The notes: a model not told the origin generated them from the sequence alone. DNA of 64,000 nt from Paenibacillus sp. CC-CFT747 (GCA_030323305.1 CP106741.1:1452001-1516000); one strand, 5' to 3'. Counted from the first letter of the stretch, positions 37,748 through 48,239 are shown. Made by a program: numbers and translations.

Positions 37748-38076
37748 GACGCACCTTCTTATCAGTAGTAACGGTAATGTTCTCTATTCTATCACAGAAT
37801 TCCCTGGAGAAGGGCCCTTCCCGAGCCTATTCGATTCATCTAACCATGGACGGGTTACAGGGGTGCCGGGATAGCAGCTTTGGGATTTTTCAAGAGACTT
37901 GCACAAGCTCGGGTTTTCCTTTTTATGGAGGGAGGCAAGCTCAGCCGGCAACCGCCTCGCCATGTCCTTGTTTCCGGGGCGGCCAAGCTTTTTCCCAGCT
38001 AAGCCGGCCTTTTCAAGGCCTATCCGGATACTTAGCATTTGAAGAAGCCGGACGAACATGTGGTTTCTCGACGCTG

Positions 38077-38279
38077 AACGAATCTTAATGGCGAATTAAA
38101 ATGTAACGAATCAGGATAGCGTTATCGGCCCGAAATAGGCACTTCTGCAAAGCTAACGAATCGTGGAATCGTTAATCCCTTCCAAGGAGCACCTTTTCAT
38201 GAAAAATAGGCTCCTTAGGAGGATTCGTTAGTCCCCGAAAATGGCCAAAAACCATCTAATAAGCTTCCCAGGATTCGTT
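38077..38279. repeat. inverted array of AACGAATC repeats
   Basis: In the 794-bp gap between the EamA and acetyltransferase genes the 8-base core AACGAATC occurs three times forward (38077, 38105, 38155) and twice in reverse as GATTCGTT (38222, 38272). Around the axis lies an AAGGAGC/GCTCCTT hairpin (about 38184-38217). The rest of the gap (37748-38076 and 38280-38503) has no gene that I can support; a frame of about 90 codons at 37784-38059 has no ribosome site or family likeness. Confidence 0.6.
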
Positions 38280-38503
38280 ACAGGGAAGAGCCGGGGACCT
38301 CTTAAAGCGAGACGCTGCGCAAGGACGCCTCCGGCCACCTGTGGGGAGTCGTCTGGAAAGCCTGCTCGCTCTAAGAGCAAGACGACGCTTCGCAGGGGTG
38401 CAACCGGCTTACTGGGGAAGCCGTCTTGGAATGCCGGCTACCTCCAAAAGCTAACCGCTTCGTTGAAATGAGTCCGGCTGCCTGCGGGAGGTCATAATGG
38501 AAA

Positions 38504-38530
38504 CCCGGGGCCCTCTAAAGGGACCCCGGG
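38504..38530 (-). terminator. terminator after the acetyltransferase gene
   Basis: CCCGGGG and CCCCGGG, extended by CCCT/AGGG, form a strong GC stem with a four-base loop, starting 12 bases after the stop codon at 38542, with T or A runs on each side. Confidence 0.8.
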
Positions 38531-38541
38531 CTTTACTCTCC

Positions 38542-39624
38542 CTAAGCCTGGGAAGTCATCGGGTGCTTGAACGACTCGGGCCACTCCACTCCCTGCCGGG
38601 TCCGAACGAACAGCACCTCGGTCCCGTGGAAAGGCTCGGCGATGAGCCGGTCCGGCTCCAGATTCGGCGTGAAATGAAAAACGATATCCATACCCGCCAC
38701 CGGAATGCAAGCCAGTACCTCCTCCGTATCATAAGGAGCCCGGGCTACAATATCGTAGAGGTGGGTGACGCCCTCCCTTTGCTCGTACACGACAATCACG
38801 TCGAGATCCTCCAAGAAGTAGAAATGATCCGTTAGCACAAGCTGCGCATAGAACATCAGCAGCCCGGAGGTTCCGGACGTGTCGAACCGCTCGGAGTTCG
38901 GCACCCGTTCCCGGGCAAACGCCGTAAGGAGCGTCCAATCCGCGGGGGAGCGAAGGTCAAGCTTGCGGACCCGGGAAAAAGCGGGGGCGGCACTCCCCGG
39001 GCTTGTCCCGCTTGGCGGTTCCGCAGGACCGCGAGCAGCCGCTCGCGAAGATATTAAGCAGGCCCCGCATTCCGTTTTCATGCCGCCTGGCGGCTCTCCA
39101 TCAAAACGGTCAGCTGACCCTGGGGAACCGGCAGGTAAACCGCTCCCTTCGCCGGCTCCGCTTGGCCCCGCAGCATAATCGCGTGCCGCCGCGGTCCGGT
39201 CCGCCGGAAGCCGGAACTGCCGCTGCCCTATCGGCCGGAATCCGAACCTCGGATAGAACTCCAGCACGTTCCGGTTGGCGAACAGATAGAACACATCGCA
39301 TTCCGTCTCGTAATCGGCCAGCACCTCCCGCATCAGAGCTGCCGCCAAGCCCTGCCCCCGGCACTCCGGGGCCGTCATGACCGTTCCGATCTGGACGGCC
39401 TTGTGCCGCTTCCCGTTCATCACCAGCTCCAGCCGGCTTACCGAGACATTCGCCGCGAGCCGGTGCCCCTCCAGGAAGGAATACGGCACGTAGCGTCCGT
39501 CCCACCCTCCGGCTTGGTACCACTCCTCGAACGACAACCCGAAGACACGGCCGGCCAGCTCATTGAGCGCGGCGCGGGCGTCCTTTTTATCCATATAGCC
39601 TTTGATCAGCTTCCGGCTCTTCAC
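38542..39624 (-). CDS. GNAT family N-acetyltransferase (Eis-like) with a low-complexity insert
   Basis: A 360-residue protein. The N-terminal GNAT domain has LAGRVFGLSFEEWYQAGGWDGRYVPYS, VQIGTVMTAPECRGQGLAAALMREVLADYE and NRNVLEFYPRFGFRPIGQRQF. Residues about 150-215 are Ala/Gly/Pro/Ser-rich, out of keeping with the family. The remaining part (LDLRSPADWTLLTAFAREHVP-like to the C-terminus) continues the usual second domain. It is intact and starts MKSRKLIKGYMDKKDARAALNEL at 39624. Substrate unknown. Confidence 0.8.
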   Translation of the reverse strand: MKSRKLIKGYMDKKDARAALNELAGRVFGLSFEEWYQAGGWDGRYVPYSFLEGHRLAANVSVSRLELVMNGKRHKAVQIGTVMTAPECRGQGLAAALMREVLADYETECDVFYLFANRNVLEFYPRFGFRPIGQRQFRLPADRTAAARDYAAGPSGAGEGSGLPAGSPGSADRFDGEPPGGMKTECGACLISSRAAARGPAEPPSGTSPGSAAPAFSRVRKLDLRSPADWTLLTAFARERVPNSERFDTSGTSGLLMFYAQLVLTDHFYFLEDLDVIVVYEQREGVTHLYDIVARAPYDTEEVLACIPVAGMDIVFHFTPNLEPDRLIAEPFHGTEVLFVRTRQGVEWPESFKHPMTSQA

Positions 39625-39753
39625 CCGAAAATCCGCCTCTCCTTCTCTCTTCCCGCAAGGTCTTCCCTCTCAAGCAGGTTTTTGGCTTTATCTTTCGCTT
39701 CATTATAATAGAAGGAAAAGATAGGAGAAAAGCGAAAGGGTGAAGGCCCTTTC

Positions 39754-40632
39754 TTATTCTTTAAGAGAGCCGAGCATGACACCTTTCACGAAATATTTCT
39801 GGAGGAACGGGTAAACCAGCAGAATCGGAAGGGTGCTGAACAGGATGGCCGCCGCCTTGATCGTTTCGGGGCTCGAAAGGATTCCCGAATCGACGGCAAT
39901 GGAATCGAGACCGGAGTCCGTTCCGCTGCTCGCCACCATGTTTTTCAGCTTAAGCTGAAGCGGAAACAGATTCTTGGAGCGAAGGTAGATCAGCGCCCCG
40001 AAATAGGAATTCCATGTTCCTACCGAATGAAACAGCGCGATGGTGGCGAGAACCGGCGCCGACAGCGGCAGGACCAGCCTGGCATAGACGCCGAGCTCGC
40101 CGCTTCCGTCAATCTTCATCGCATCGACAAGCTCGGCGGAGATGCCCTGGAAGAACGTCTTCATGATGAAGACGTTATACGCTCCGAGGGCTCCCGGGAT
40201 GATCAGGGCCCAGAGCGTATTGATCATCCCGAGCTCTTTGACAACCAGGTAGCTCGGAATAAGCGGAACCGGGAAGATGAAGGTGAACAGAATGAGCCGG
40301 GTGATCATTCTCCGGCCGGGCATCATCGGACGGGTCAGCGTGTAAGCCAGTGTGGACGTCAAGATCAGGCACAGAAGCGTACCCATGAGCGAAATGTAGA
40401 TGCTTACCCCCATGGCCCGCCACATATCCTTCATCCCGAAAAGCGTCTCGTATACGCTCAGCTGGAAGCCTTTAGGCCAAAGCACGACCAGCTTGTTATT
40501 GGCATAGACCGGAGAGCTGACCGAGACGGAAACGAGATGCAGGATCGGGGCGATCATGGTGAAGCACAGAACGATAAAAAAGGCAGCGTTGGCCCATTGA
40601 AACGGACGTTCGGAACGGCGGGTGATCATCAT
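39754..40632 (-). CDS. lplC: carbohydrate ABC transporter permease (LplC/YtcP type)
   Basis: A 292-residue membrane protein with six segments, of the MalG-like sugar permeases. It begins MMITRRSERPFQWANAAFF and has the EAA loop ELVDAMKIDGSGELGVYARLVLPLSAPVLAT. Together with the LplB-type permease just upstream and the binding protein it forms a sugar or oligosaccharide importer; the ATPase is probably encoded elsewhere (MsmX-type shared ATPase), as none is in the window. The stop is followed by the acetyltransferase gene after about 130 bases. Confidence 0.92.
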   Translation of the reverse strand: MMITRRSERPFQWANAAFFIVLCFTMIAPILHLVSVSVSSPVYANNKLVVLWPKGFQLSVYETLFGMKDMWRAMGVSIYISLMGTLLCLILTSTLAYTLTRPMMPGRRMITRLILFTFIFPVPLIPSYLVVKELGMINTLWALIIPGALGAYNVFIMKTFFQGISAELVDAMKIDGSGELGVYARLVLPLSAPVLATIALFHSVGTWNSYFGALIYLRSKNLFPLQLKLKNMVASSGTDSGLDSIAVDSGILSSPETIKAAAILFSTLPILLVYPFLQKYFVKGVMLGSLKE

Positions 40633-40645
40633 GCTCTCTTTCCTC

Positions 40646-41545
40646 CTAATAGATGCTTTCCCCAGTTGTCCGGCGGCTTAGCTTGTTAAGCCCCATAACC
40701 AGAAGGATGCCGACCAACGCCTTGAAAATACCGATCGCCGTCGTATAGCTGTACTGGCCGCCCATCAGACCGACCCGGTACACATACGTGTCAAACACTT
40801 CTCCTACCTCCCGCACAAGCGGGTTTAGGAAGAAGAGAACCTGCTCGACGTTCGCATCCAGTAGATGCCCGATCCGCAGAAGAAGGAGAACGATGATGGC
40901 CGGCAGCAGGGAAGGCAGGGTAATGCTCCACATTTGCCGGAACCGTCCCGCCCCGTCCACCATGGCGGCCTCGTAGAGGTTGGGATTGATCCCCGTCATC
41001 GCCGCCAGGTAAACGATCATCGACCAGCCGACCTCTTTCCAGATGCCGAGGCTGATGAGGATGCCAAGAAAATACCGGGGCTCCGTTAAGAAGGACACTG
41101 GTTCTCCTCCGTACCCCACGAGAAGCTGATTAACCAGTCCCTTATTCGAAAGCAGCTCCGTGAAAATCCCGCCTACGATAACCCAAGACAGAAAATGCGG
41201 CAAATACAGCAGGGTTTGAGCCGTCCGCTTGAACCAGCTGAGCCGGATTTCGTTTAAGAGAAGGGCCAGAATCAGCGGCGCCGGGAATCCGAATACGATG
41301 GAATACAGCCCGAGGCGCAAGGAATTCTTCAGCACCAGCAGGAATTCCGGGTATTCGAACATGAAGCGGAAATGCTTGAGCCCCACCCACTTGCTGTGAA
41401 AAAGACCCGCGAACAAATTGTAATCCTGAAAAGCGATCCAGTTCCCCGCAAGCGGTATGTATTTAAAGATCAGAAAGTGCAGAAGTCCGGGAACGGCAAT
41501 AAGCAGCAGTACCCAGGAATCGACCGACTTGGCTTTGCGCAGCAA
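40646..41545 (-). CDS. lplB: carbohydrate ABC transporter permease (LplB type)
   Basis: A 299-residue membrane protein of the MalF/LplB group, with GWSMIVYLAAMTGINPNLYEAAMVDGAGRFRQMWSITLPSLLPAIIV as EAA loop. The start codon is TTG at 41545 (LLRKAKSVDSW), with AAGGGG eight bases upstream; the long frame before it is out of family. The LplC gene follows after 13 bases. Substrate not shown. Confidence 0.9.
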   Translation of the reverse strand: MLRKAKSVDSWVLLLIAVPGLLHFLIFKYIPLAGNWIAFQDYNLFAGLFHSKWVGLKHFRFMFEYPEFLLVLKNSLRLGLYSIVFGFPAPLILALLLNEIRLSWFKRTAQTLLYLPHFLSWVIVGGIFTELLSNKGLVNQLLVGYGGEPVSFLTEPRYFLGILISLGIWKEVGWSMIVYLAAMTGINPNLYEAAMVDGAGRFRQMWSITLPSLLPAIIVLLLLRIGHLLDANVEQVLFFLNPLVREVGEVFDTYVYRVGLMGGQYSYTTAIGIFKALVGILLVMGLNKLSRRTTGESIY

Positions 41546-41576
41546 GATGACTTCCCCTTTACCCAGGATGTAAAAA

Positions 41577-41604
41577 GACCCCCCGCCTGCTGAAGCAGAG
41601 GGTC
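41577..41604 (-). terminator. hairpin between binding protein and permease genes
   Basis: GACCC...GGGTC with inner GCCTGC/GCAG pairs lies between the binding protein gene and the LplB gene and is followed by TTTTT on the minus strand. It may allow partial read-through and set more binding protein than permease, which is common in such operons. Confidence 0.5.
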
Positions 41605-41675
41605 TGCGGCCTATGGCTTTCCTTCTCTTTCTCCGGCCGTCCCCCAAATAAGACGGCCGAGGCGCCGGCTCCGCC

Positions 41676-43268
41676 CTATTTTTGGCCGGACTTGTTGTAC
41701 CAGTCGGTTGCTTCCTGGATCGCCGCCGCCCCGCCGCGCTTCTTCCACTCGGCGACGAAGGCATCGAAGCCTTTGTCGAGGTCTTCCTTGCCGACCACGA
41801 GCTTAACAAACCAGTCGTAGAACAGGCTGCCCGCCACGAAGCCCGGATTAAGCTCAGGACGTCCGTCCAGGGACTTAAGCGGCGGCATATACATGGCATC
41901 GTTCTTCATGATGGTGGATTCGGAATCCTGGTAACCCTTCAGAATCACGTCGCTGTTCGGCAGCACTTTGAGGGCCAGCGGGTTGTTCAGCCCGTTCTCC
42001 CGCACGTTAATGGAAAGCTGGAAGAATTCTTTCTCGTTAAGCTCGGAATTGTTAGGTCCTTTAGGATCGAATTTGACCTGACCGTTCTCCTCGCTGTAGT
42101 TGAAATCCTTAATTCCGTAGGCGAAGAATTTATCGGCCTCCGGGCTGCTCCATGCCCAGTCGAGGAATTTGATGATGTCCTCCGGATTCTTGGTGTTAGC
42201 AGGAATAGTCCAGACGAAGTAGACTTGGTCCGTTCCGATCTGCAGGTAATTGGTCCCTCCCGGCCCTTTTGGCGGAACCGCCATCGTAATGGCCGCCTTC
42301 GGCTGGTCGGGATAAGGCTGGGCCGCCACCGCCGCATACTGATAGGTAGCCGCTCCCCAGGAAGCCACCAGCCCCTTGGTGATATCCGTTCCCCGGTCAC
42401 CCTGCTTCTTCGTAATGAAATCCTTCTCTATGTATCCGTTGTCATACAGTTTCTTGTAGAAAGCGATCGCTTCCTTCATCTGGGGCTGAATGATGTCCGG
42501 CTCCAGCTTGCCGTTACGGACATGCCAGGTGCCTGGTCTGACTCCGAAAGAACCGGTAAAGACATCGTTCCAGGACATGCCGTCCGTCAGTGACAGGGCC
42601 CATTCATTATTCGGGTCGCCGTCTCCGTTCACATCTTTCGTCTTGACGCCCTCCGCGAACTTAAGGTAATCGTCGAGGGTCTTTGGAACCTGCATGCCGA
42701 GCTGATCGAGAATGTCTTGCCGGTAGAAGATCACCCGGTCCGCTTTGGTTCCCGTCAGCACGGGAATGCCGTAGATTTTACCGTTCTTCGTCACCTTAGG
42801 GCTATTCCAGGCTACCTCGGGAATCTTCTTCTTCAAGTTCGGGGCGTATTTGTCGATCAAGGGACCGAGCTCCAGGAAAACGCCCTTGTCCACCGCTCCC
42901 TGGTGAACCTCCCAGTCGACGCTGGCGGTTCTGACCAGATCGGCCAGCTCTCCGGAAGCGAAGCGCAGAGACAATTGCTGCCGGAAATCAATATCGTGGC
43001 CGAGGAACTCGAAGTTCAGCTTGTAGCCGGACAGGCGGCTCAACTCGTCATAATATTTCTGCTTCTTCTCCTCCGGGCCTTTAGAAGCAAATCCGGAGTT
43101 GTTATGGGAGAGCAGCACCTTGATTTCCCTGCCGCTTTTTCCGGCTGCGTCTGTAGGGGAACCTGCCGCAGGGCTCTCTTCCCCGCCTCCGCAGGCAGCC
43201 AACACACCGGCGGAGAGCAGCACGGTCGCCACTGCTGCATGCACGGGCCTTTTTCGTTTGCCTATCAT
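41676..43268 (-). CDS. lplA: extracellular sugar-binding lipoprotein (LplA type)
   Basis: A 530-residue solute-binding protein. The signal peptide ends with lipobox AACGGG (about residue 25) and a Ser/Ala-rich spacer; the mature domain has EIKVLLSHNNSGFASKGPEEKKQKYYDELSRLSGY, IYGIPVLTGTKADRVIFYRQDILDQLG and QIGTDQVYFVWTIPANTKNPEDIIKFLDWAW. ATG 43268 is chosen for the signal peptide and a GGAGG site; the frame opens earlier without a site. It delivers substrate to the LplB/LplC permeases. YesN and YesM are encoded next upstream, which is the usual regulatory context. Confidence 0.92.
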   Translation of the reverse strand: MIGKRKRPVHAAVATVLLSAGVLAACGGGEESPAAGSPTDAAGKSGREIKVLLSHNNSGFASKGPEEKKQKYYDELSRLSGYKLNFEFLGHDIDFRQQLSLRFASGELADLVRTASVDWEVHQGAVDKGVFLELGPLIDKYAPNLKKKIPEVAWNSPKVTKNGKIYGIPVLTGTKADRVIFYRQDILDQLGMQVPKTLDDYLKFAEGVKTKDVNGDGDPNNEWALSLTDGMSWNDVFTGSFGVRPGTWHVRNGKLEPDIIQPQMKEAIAFYKKLYDNGYIEKDFITKKQGDRGTDITKGLVASWGAATYQYAAVAAQPYPDQPKAAITMAVPPKGPGGTNYLQIGTDQVYFVWTIPANTKNPEDIIKFLDWAWSSPEADKFFAYGIKDFNYSEENGQVKFDPKGPNNSELNEKEFFQLSINVRENGLNNPLALKVLPNSDVILKGYQDSESTIMKNDAMYMPPLKSLDGRPELNPGFVAGSLFYDWFVKLVVGKEDLDKGFDAFVAEWKKRGGAAAIQEATDWYNKSGQK

Positions 43269-43389
43269 CCCAATCCCTCCTGGTCGTCTTACTCCCCCTG
43301 CCGGGGGATCTGCCCCCATTATAGAGCCGGGAGGGAATCCCTTCCCATGGAATAATCAACGAAAGTTTGTAGTTTTCCCATGCGTTCCT

Positions 43390-44455
43390 TTAGCCGCCCC
43401 TCTCTTCGGGCATTCCGGATTTGCGGTAGTCCGACGGGGAAAGTCCGGTATATTTCTTAAAGGTTTTGGAGAAATAGGCGTAGTCTTCATATCCTACCGC
43501 GTCCCCCGCCTCGTAAACCTTCCGGTTCGGGTCCAAGAGGACCTCCTTGGCCTTTTCCATGCGAAGGGCGGTAAGGTATTGGGTAAAGGACTGGCCGAGC
43601 TCCCGTTTGAACACCGCTCCGAAGTAATTCGGCGATAGGTCCAAGTGGGCGGCCGCATCCTTCAGCGAGAGCCCGGGATTCCGGTAATGCTCTTCCAGAA
43701 AGGCCTTCACCGTCTGAATGACCCGGTTGTAGCTCCAGTTCCGGGACATCCTCACATGCTCCAGCAAGCCTGCTAGACCCGCCTGAACGGCCTCCTTCAG
43801 CTCAGCCGCACAGGCGGGCTGCTCCGGCAGACGCCATTCCGGGAGGGGAGGCCGTTCCGGTTCAGCTCCTGAAGCGTCCCGTTCAGCACGATCCGGTAGT
43901 AATCGAGCCGCTCGTCTGGAACGGTTTCGGGACGGTTGCCTTCAGCCTCCAAGTAAGAGCCGATGCGGGCCGTCTCGGCCGCAAGATCGGCTTCGTTAAG
44001 CCCCAGATAGCCTCGGCCGCCTGCTCCGCGTATCCTTTCCACGTCCACATCCAATCGCGGCTCGGCCGTCTGCCCGATTTGGAATTCAGCCGGGCGGCGA
44101 TTCTTCCGAGTGCATGGGAGAAATAAGCCGGATCAATCGGCTTCAGCAGGTAATCCGCCACTCCGGAGCGGATGGCCGCTTGGGCATATCCGAAATCGTC
44201 ATGCCCCGAGACGACCAAGTATTCCGGCTCAAGCTTATGCGCCGAGAGGCTGCGGATCAGCTCCAGCCCGGTAAGACCCGGCATCCGGATATCCGTGATG
44301 ATCACGTCGGGCCTGGCCTCCAGGGATATCCGGTACGCCTGCTCACCGTCCTTTGCCTCAGCAAGCACGGTGAAGCCTTCGGCCTCTCTCTCAATAAGCG
44401 TCCGCAGGGTAAGGCGGACCATCCTTTCGTCATCCGCAATCAGCACTTTGTACAT
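43390..44455 (-). CDS. yesN: YesN-type response regulator with AraC domain, two frameshifts
   Basis: About 355 residues when corrected. Receiver domain: MYKVLIADDERMVRLTLRTLI with acidic pocket DDE, phospho-Asp in VIITDIRMPG, conserved Ser/Thr in VVSGHDD and Lys in YLLKPID. Middle helical part, then an AraC DNA-binding domain: LSLKDAAAHLDLSPNYFGAVFKRELGQSF and VGYEDYAYFSKTFKKYTGLSPSDYRK. Breaks near 44060 (one base lost in SKSGQTAE-like) and near 43850 in CTCCCGG. It is partner of the YesM kinase encoded just upstream (overlap 26 bases) and probably activates the sugar transporter operon. Confidence 0.88.
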
Positions 44456-46075
44456 GGTTCACCACTCCTTTCAGGTAGGGGAGCATCATCCGGATGTCCG
44501 ATCCCGTTTCGCCGGAACGGGCAATGCTTAGGCCGTAGGGATCTCCGAAGGCGAGCCGGAGTCGGGTATGCACGTTCCACAGCCCGATCCCCCGAAAGGG
44601 CTGCTTGTCCGGACGCCCCATATCCCCTTCTTTCCACGAGCGGAAGGCCTCGTTGTATTGGGCGAGCAGAGCAGGCGGCATCCCCCGTCCTTCGTCGCAG
44701 ACCGAGAGGGAGAACACGCCCTGCTCCGCCCTGCCCCGGATCGTAATGCGGCCCGGCGTCAACCCGTGCCTTTCGTAGGCATGGTGAAACGCATTCTCAA
44801 GCAGCGGCTGCACCGTAAGCCGCAGCAGGTACACGCTATCCAGCATGCTTTCGTCCACCTCCATGACAAATTCCAAATCCTCAAAGCGTTCCTTCTGGAT
44901 CTGAATATAGCTTAGGGTATGATCCAGCTCCTTGCGCAGGCTGACCACCTGATCGGGATCGCTCACGCTGTAGCGGAAGATATTCGACAAATGCAGTGCC
45001 ATCTGGCTGATCGGCTTGATGTTGAAGAGAAGCGCGTACGAGTTGATAATCTCGAGCGTGTTGTAGAGAAAGTGGGGATTGATCCGGGACTGCAGGGCCA
45101 CCACCACCGCCTCCCGGTTTCGCAGCTCCAGCTCCTTCTCGTGCATCCGGGTAGCGTGGATTTCGCTGACCAGCCGCCGGATTTCGCGGAACATGCGGTA
45201 GAAGACGGCGAACGCCAGGACCAGAATCACGGCGCCGATGAACAGGGTGAGAAGCTGCAGATGCAGAAGCCCCGCGAGCTGCTCGCTTTTGGACATCTCC
45301 GAGACGATACGGAACGAGGTCTGCTCGGACACCCCGTAGACCATCATTTTGCGGCCTTCCGGGTCGTTCAGCGTAAATTGGCCGTTAGCCTTGCTCATCT
45401 TGTCCATCCAAGCTTCGGGAAGACGCGTTCCCCACTTGTCCCGTTCCGTGTGGTACAGAATCATCCCTTCTTCGTTGGCAATCACGATGTTCCCGTTCTT
45501 CCCGTACGGGCGGATGTCCGCAATCTTCAGCATCTGGTTGAGGGACATCTTCATCAGCAGCGCCCCGGCCGGCGCATAGGTCACGTTGTCGATGATCTTG
45601 CGGTACACCAGGATAACCGGGACACCATTCTTCTCCCCGATCCCGAGAATTTTGAAATTGTCCTCGTACAACGGCATTTCAAGCGCAGCAAAATCGCCGA
45701 AGTAGCCGCCCTTGGAGGAAATCACCGTGAATCCGTACATGTCCTTACGCAGATTGGGGACCAGCTCATTCGAAAGACGGACCTTGAGCTGGTACATCTC
45801 GTAGGGGTTGAGCGGGTCGGCCTTGATGAATTCCTGAATCAGGGGATGTCCCGGAAGGGCCAGGGAATCGGCGCGGACGCCGGAAAAGTATTCATCGAGC
45901 TGGGCATTGACCTTTCGGATGAGCTGTTCGTTGTAATAAATGCCGCTGTTCTCCACAATCTCGGCGGATTTGGCATACCAGATTAAACAAAACGCAAGAA
46001 AGGGGATACAAAACAAGACAACAAAAAAAGCAGCAAGTTCTTCTTGATGGACAGAGGTCTGCGGAACAGCTTCAT
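44430..46075 (-). CDS. yesM: YesM-type sensor histidine kinase, frameshifted
   Basis: About 548 residues when corrected. The true start at 46075 (MKLFRRPLSIKKNLLLF, site AAGGAG) is one base out of frame with the rest because of the A run 46023-46029. Then TM1, an extracellular Cache-like sensor (about 40-270), TM2, HAMP-like linker, and a His kinase domain: phospho-His in QSRINPHFLYNTLEIINSY, VQPLLENAFHHAYE, GRGMPPALL, GIGLWNVHTRLRLAFG. Typical of sugar or stress sensing kinases beside LplABC. It ends inside the start of the regulator gene. Confidence 0.9.
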
Positions 46076-46280
46076 CGGGGTACTCCTTCTCATAATCACG
46101 CCGCCTGGCTGCTGCGGGTGCCGGTCAAGGCGGGTTCCATTTGTTTACAAGGGAACCGCCCTTACAGGGTAAGGGAGGGGCGGAAGGTCTGTCAACGGGA
46201 CAGCCTTCGGCAACCCCGCCATTTAAACGCTTTCTACAAGCTTTTACAAAATCTTAAGAGCTTCTAGGGCTAAAGTCTCG

Positions 46281-46309
46281 TTGACAGGAAACAAACAAAG
46301 AAATACATT
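46281..46309 (+). promoter_or_regulatory. SigA-type promoter of the beta-helix gene
   Basis: TTGACA (46281-46286) and TACATT (46304-46309) are 17 bases apart, 63 bases before the start codon at 46372. AAGCGCTTAT just downstream resembles part of a catabolite response element, but the match is incomplete. Confidence 0.6.
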
Positions 46310-46371
46310 TTAATGCATAAACAAGCGCTTATCCCAACCATTCGAGCAATCCTTGAGGAGGAACCTTACCC

Positions 46372-48189
46372 ATGCCTGAAACTCCCGGATCAAACGAATT
46401 GAAACCCGCAGTCCCCCGTCCTTTAAGCCGCCGGAAAATGCTTGCCTGGATGGGTATGACCGGGGTGGGGCTCGCTCTGTCCGCCTACGGGACGAAGGCC
46501 CATGGCCAATCGGTCACGGAAGCCGCTTATTCGAACAAAAATTGGAATGCCGGCGAGCTCCTCGATCTCTCTTACTGCGTACCCATCACCATAGCCGAGC
46601 TTCGCCAGAACGGGCAGCCCTCCTCCAACGTTTACTTCGTGACCGACCGGGACCAGGAGGGCTTTTTCTGTACGATGCTGCCGATACGACCACCCTGGAC
46701 AACACCGGCACCGTTCTGGCAGCCGTCTCGGGCGCCCGGTTCAAAAGGGTCCTTAACGGCCATGAGGTCAACGCCAAATGGTACGGGGCCAAGGGAGACG
46801 GCGTCTCGGACGACACGGCACCTCTTCAGCTTGCCTTGGACGAGGCTCTGCAGCGCCCTTCCGTGACCGTGGTGGTGCCTGCCGGGACGTACAAGATGAC
46901 GAACGAGCTGTATCTCTTCCGGAATACGCACTTGAAGATGGACGAGGCCACAGTGCTGCTTCGCTGCCATGACGGCAATCTCATCCGCAACTACAGGCGG
47001 ACGGATGTCTTTTACGGCTATGAAGGGAACGGGCATCTCACGATCGAAGGCGGGGTGCTGGACAGCAACGCCGTTACCTATACGCGCGTATGCAACGGCA
47101 TCGCCCTCGCCCATGCGGAATGGATCACCTTCCGGAACGTCACGGTGAAAGACACCCAGAGCGGACATGGAGCCGAGCTGACCGGGGTCCGGCATGTGCT
47201 GTTCGACCGGTGCCGGTTCGTCGGGTTCATGTATACATCCCAGTATTATTGCGAAGCCATCCAACTGGAGCCGGCGCTGAAGGCCGGCTTTGTGGGACAA
47301 GCCGCCGATCATACGCCCACTCACCACGTAACGGTCCAGAACTGCTATTTCGGGGCGAGCGGAACCCCGGGAACCGTTCCCTGGCCGTGCGGGGTGGGCG
47401 CTCACGGAGCGTATCCCGATGCCTATTTTGACCACATCATCGTTCGCGATAACGTCATGGAGAACTCTACCTATTGGGCCATCCGGCCGTTCAAGTGGAG
47501 AAATTCCGTCATCGCGGGCAACCAGATCAAGAAGGCCAGCGGGGGAATGTTCGTTTCCACGCCTTCTGCCACTTCCGCCTCCTCGAAGGACGACAACGGC
47601 GTCGTTCATCCGGTCCAGCCGGCCAGCTCCCTTGTGATCGAGCATAATATCATCGACACGGCCACGAGCAACGGAATCTATGTGGAAGGGTTCCCCGAAG
47701 GAAGCGGGGAGAAGATCATCATCGGGCACAACATTATCAAGAATACGGGAGGCCACTCCGTAAGCCTGCGCGGGGTCAACTGTACCGTGGAAGGAAACGT
47801 GTTGGAAGGAGCCAAGAAAGATTTACCTTACCGACAGCCGCCATGTGATGGTTTCCGGCAACCTGATCCGCGACTCCCTGCAGGAAGGCGTTCGGGTGGT
47901 AAACTCGACCGGAGTGCACCTGGTTAACAACCGGATTCTGAATCCCGGCCAAACCGGAAACGGGACCTATGACGGGATTTCCTTATCGGGCGCCTGCTCG
48001 GACAATCGGGTCATCGGCAATGTGGTGAGGACGGAGGAAGGAAAACCCAAGCCGCGGTACGGGCACCAGGCGGCCGCTACCGTAACCGGGCTCACACGTC
48101 TGCAGAACGACCTTCGCTGCGGAGCGGTAATCGCGAACCTGCAGGATCTGTCGGCCGCCCCCGTCACCTCGAGCGAGGATTTGGCTTAA
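46372..48189 (+). CDS. Tat-exported right-handed beta-helix (pectate lyase-like) protein, two frameshifts
   Basis: About 605 residues when corrected. The N-terminus is a Tat signal (LSRRKMLAWMGMTGVGLALSAYG). The body is a parallel beta-helix of the pectate lyase/GH28-like type: VNAKWYGAKGDGVSDDTAPLQLALDEAL (the DGVSDDT start), then repeats such as VCNGIALAHAEWITFRNVTVKDT, HVLFDRCRFVGF, SLVIEHNIIDTATSNGIYVEG, RHVMVSGNLIRDS. Breaks: T run 46663-46667 (one lost) and A run about 47817-47819 (one extra). It lies beside the Lpl/Yes cluster and probably acts on a plant-type or other polysaccharide; the activity is not determined. Confidence 0.82.
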
Positions 48190-48239
48190 GCCCGGCCGAT
48201 TTGGATGGAACCCGCCGCTGTGGTACACTATAAATAAGT

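Noticed and set aside
37784-38059. Open frame of 91 codons on the minus strand
   Set aside because: No ribosome site, no domain and unusual composition, inside a repeat-rich gap.
44919-45986. Open frame of 355 codons on the plus strand over yesM
   Set aside because: Antisense shadow of the sensor kinase; His/Val/Asp-rich, no family likeness.
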